A DNA stretch of 7,785 nt, taken from the NCBI GenBank assembly GCA_021791455.1, contig JAJYWM010000214.1:1-7785 (forward strand). Reading direction: 5' to 3'. Every line of letters begins with the position of its first letter. Position 1 is the stretch's first letter. The notes under the pieces are model-generated. The model was not told where the DNA came from and did not search any database. It saw nothing but the letters and a program-made list of their open reading frames with translations. The position numbers and the translations under genes are program-made. The stretch is from a bacterium. Lineage in GTDB: Bacteria; Chloroflexota; Dormibacteria; UBA8260; Bog-877. Of the stretch, positions 6,991 to 7,785 are shown in pieces.

Positions 6991-7785
6991 TCAGCGGAGC
7001 CCAGCGAAGAGATCCGACTCGGGGACCGGGGCACCGGTTCTGTCCATTGCCCGAATGAAGTACTCGGTGCTCATGAAGCTGGTAACAATCGGAGCGGGGA
7101 GGTTGAGCCAGAATCCATTGTCGGCCTGGCTGGCATGGGCTCGCAGTGCCGCCAGCTTGGCCGGCACGTCGGCCGCCACGTCGACCCTGGTGGTTATCAC
7201 CGAATCGTCAACCCCAAAGGGCGGGTCCTCCGGGTCGAAGTCAAGTGGTGGCAGTTGATCCGATGCGATCCCCGCCTCGCGCGCTGCGGCGAGGCCGATC
7301 TTGAAGATGGACTTGGGGAAGGCCGTGTAGTAGAGCTTGACAGGTATCCCCGTTCTCTCAGTGGCAGCGACTGCCAACTCGTGTGCCCTGATGTGGTCGG
7401 GATGTCCGTAGCCTCCGGTCTGGTCGTAGCTGACCACCACCTGGGGGCGGAATCTTTCAAAGACCGGTATCAGGCGCGTCAACTCCTCTTCGAGGTCGGT
7501 GCCCGACAGGGAACCTGCCCGCCCGTTCTGCGCCCAGCCCGCCATGCCGGAGTCCAGATAGCCAAGCAACTCCAGATCGGTCACTCCCAGAGTGACCCGG
7601 GAGGTTTCCAGTTCCCCACGACGCATCTCGCGTACTGCCGCCTCGTCGTGCCCCGGCTTGCCTGGCTTGACTCCTTCACGCCCGTCTCCCAGTTCCCCGC
7701 CGGTGCAGGTGACTAGAACCGTGCGGACCCCCTCCGCCGAATACCTGTGCAGCACGCCCCCCGTCGAGGTGGCCTCGTCGTCGGG
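6991..7785 (-). CDS. PIG-L family Zn-dependent deacetylase, Mca/MshB-like (5' end outside window)
   Basis: The reading frame stays open to the window edge, so the first residues are missing. The codons at 7774-7785 read PDDE, completing the family's AHPDDE zinc motif just inside the window, followed by ATSTGG. About 264 residues are visible and perhaps a dozen are lost. The second zinc site is GGYGHPDH with its His residues, about 125 residues later. VLVTCTGGELGD and LLGYLDSGM are typical of the actinobacterial branch that holds MshB (deacetylates GlcNAc-inositol in mycothiol synthesis) and Mca (mycothiol S-conjugate amidase). GGYGHPDH leans to MshB, while CTGGELGD and YLDSGM lean to Mca, so I leave it unresolved. 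Other PIG-L N-acetylglucosaminyl deacetylases are possible. An internal GTG at 7755 would lose the PDDE motif and is not a real start. The gene is upstream of the epimerase on the same strand. Confidence 0.9.
   Translation of the reverse strand, partial: PDDEATSTGGVLHRYSAEGVRTVLVTCTGGELGDGREGVKPGKPGHDEAAVREMRRGELETSRVTLGVTDLELLGYLDSGMAGWAQNGRAGSLSGTDLEEELTRLIPVFERFRPQVVVSYDQTGGYGHPDHIRAHELAVAATERTGIPVKLYYTAFPKSIFKIGLAAAREAGIASDQLPPLDFDPEDPPFGVDDSVITTRVDVAADVPAKLAALRAHASQADNGFWLNLPAPIVTSFMSTEYFIRAMDRTGAPVPESDLFAGLR

Noticed and set aside
6973..7716. Open frame of 247 codons on the + strand opposite the PIG-L gene.
   Set aside because: The - strand frame carries PDDE and HPDH motifs; the + frame shows no domain and is its shadow.

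Overview
This is a compact, GC-rich bacterial window with six protein-coding genes and almost no spare DNA. No RNA gene, mobile element or CRISPR array was seen. Four genes run on the + strand (about 88-5169) and converge with three on the - strand (about 5228-7785, the last cut by the window edge) counting the partial one; the total is therefore seven genes, six of them complete. Strong GC bias at third codon positions, frequent GTG/TTG starts and a Mca/MshB-like PIG-L deacetylase suggest an actinobacterium or another high-GC Gram-positive-related lineage. Chloroflexota/Dormibacterota-type bacteria cannot be excluded, and the sequence alone does not settle the taxon.

Left block, + strand: a strong 12-bp hairpin (5-33) lies upstream of tldD (88-1581), the zinc-metalloprotease subunit with HExxxH and the C-terminal Cys. 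Its partner tldE/pmbA (1578-2936) overlaps it by ATGA. Next come a short-chain dehydrogenase/reductase (2989-3813) and an M18 aspartyl-aminopeptidase-type enzyme (3877-5169) with all metal ligands. The genes are separated by 52 and 63 nt and have good Shine-Dalgarno sites, so they could be one transcription unit. Three of the four proteins act on peptides: TldD/TldE is an endoprotease of unfolded or modified peptides, and the M18 enzyme trims N-termini. The SDR is the odd member, and its active-site YxxxK lysine is replaced by arginine.

Right block, - strand, in transcription order: a PIG-L family Zn-dependent deacetylase (7785 to 6991, N-terminus outside the window), an aldose 1-epimerase family protein (6878 to 5964) and a HAD-superfamily phosphatase (5944 to 5228). 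The epimerase and HAD genes are 19 nt apart and probably cotranscribed. Together they point to sugar or sugar-phosphate chemistry. If the deacetylase is a true MshB, the HAD enzyme is a speculative candidate for the mycothiol-pathway phosphatase step.

I do not see a clearly new multi-gene system. The points most worth a second look are the YxxxR SDR inside a TldD/TldE-M18 cluster, the deacetylase-epimerase-phosphatase neighbourhood, and the hairpin upstream of tldD.
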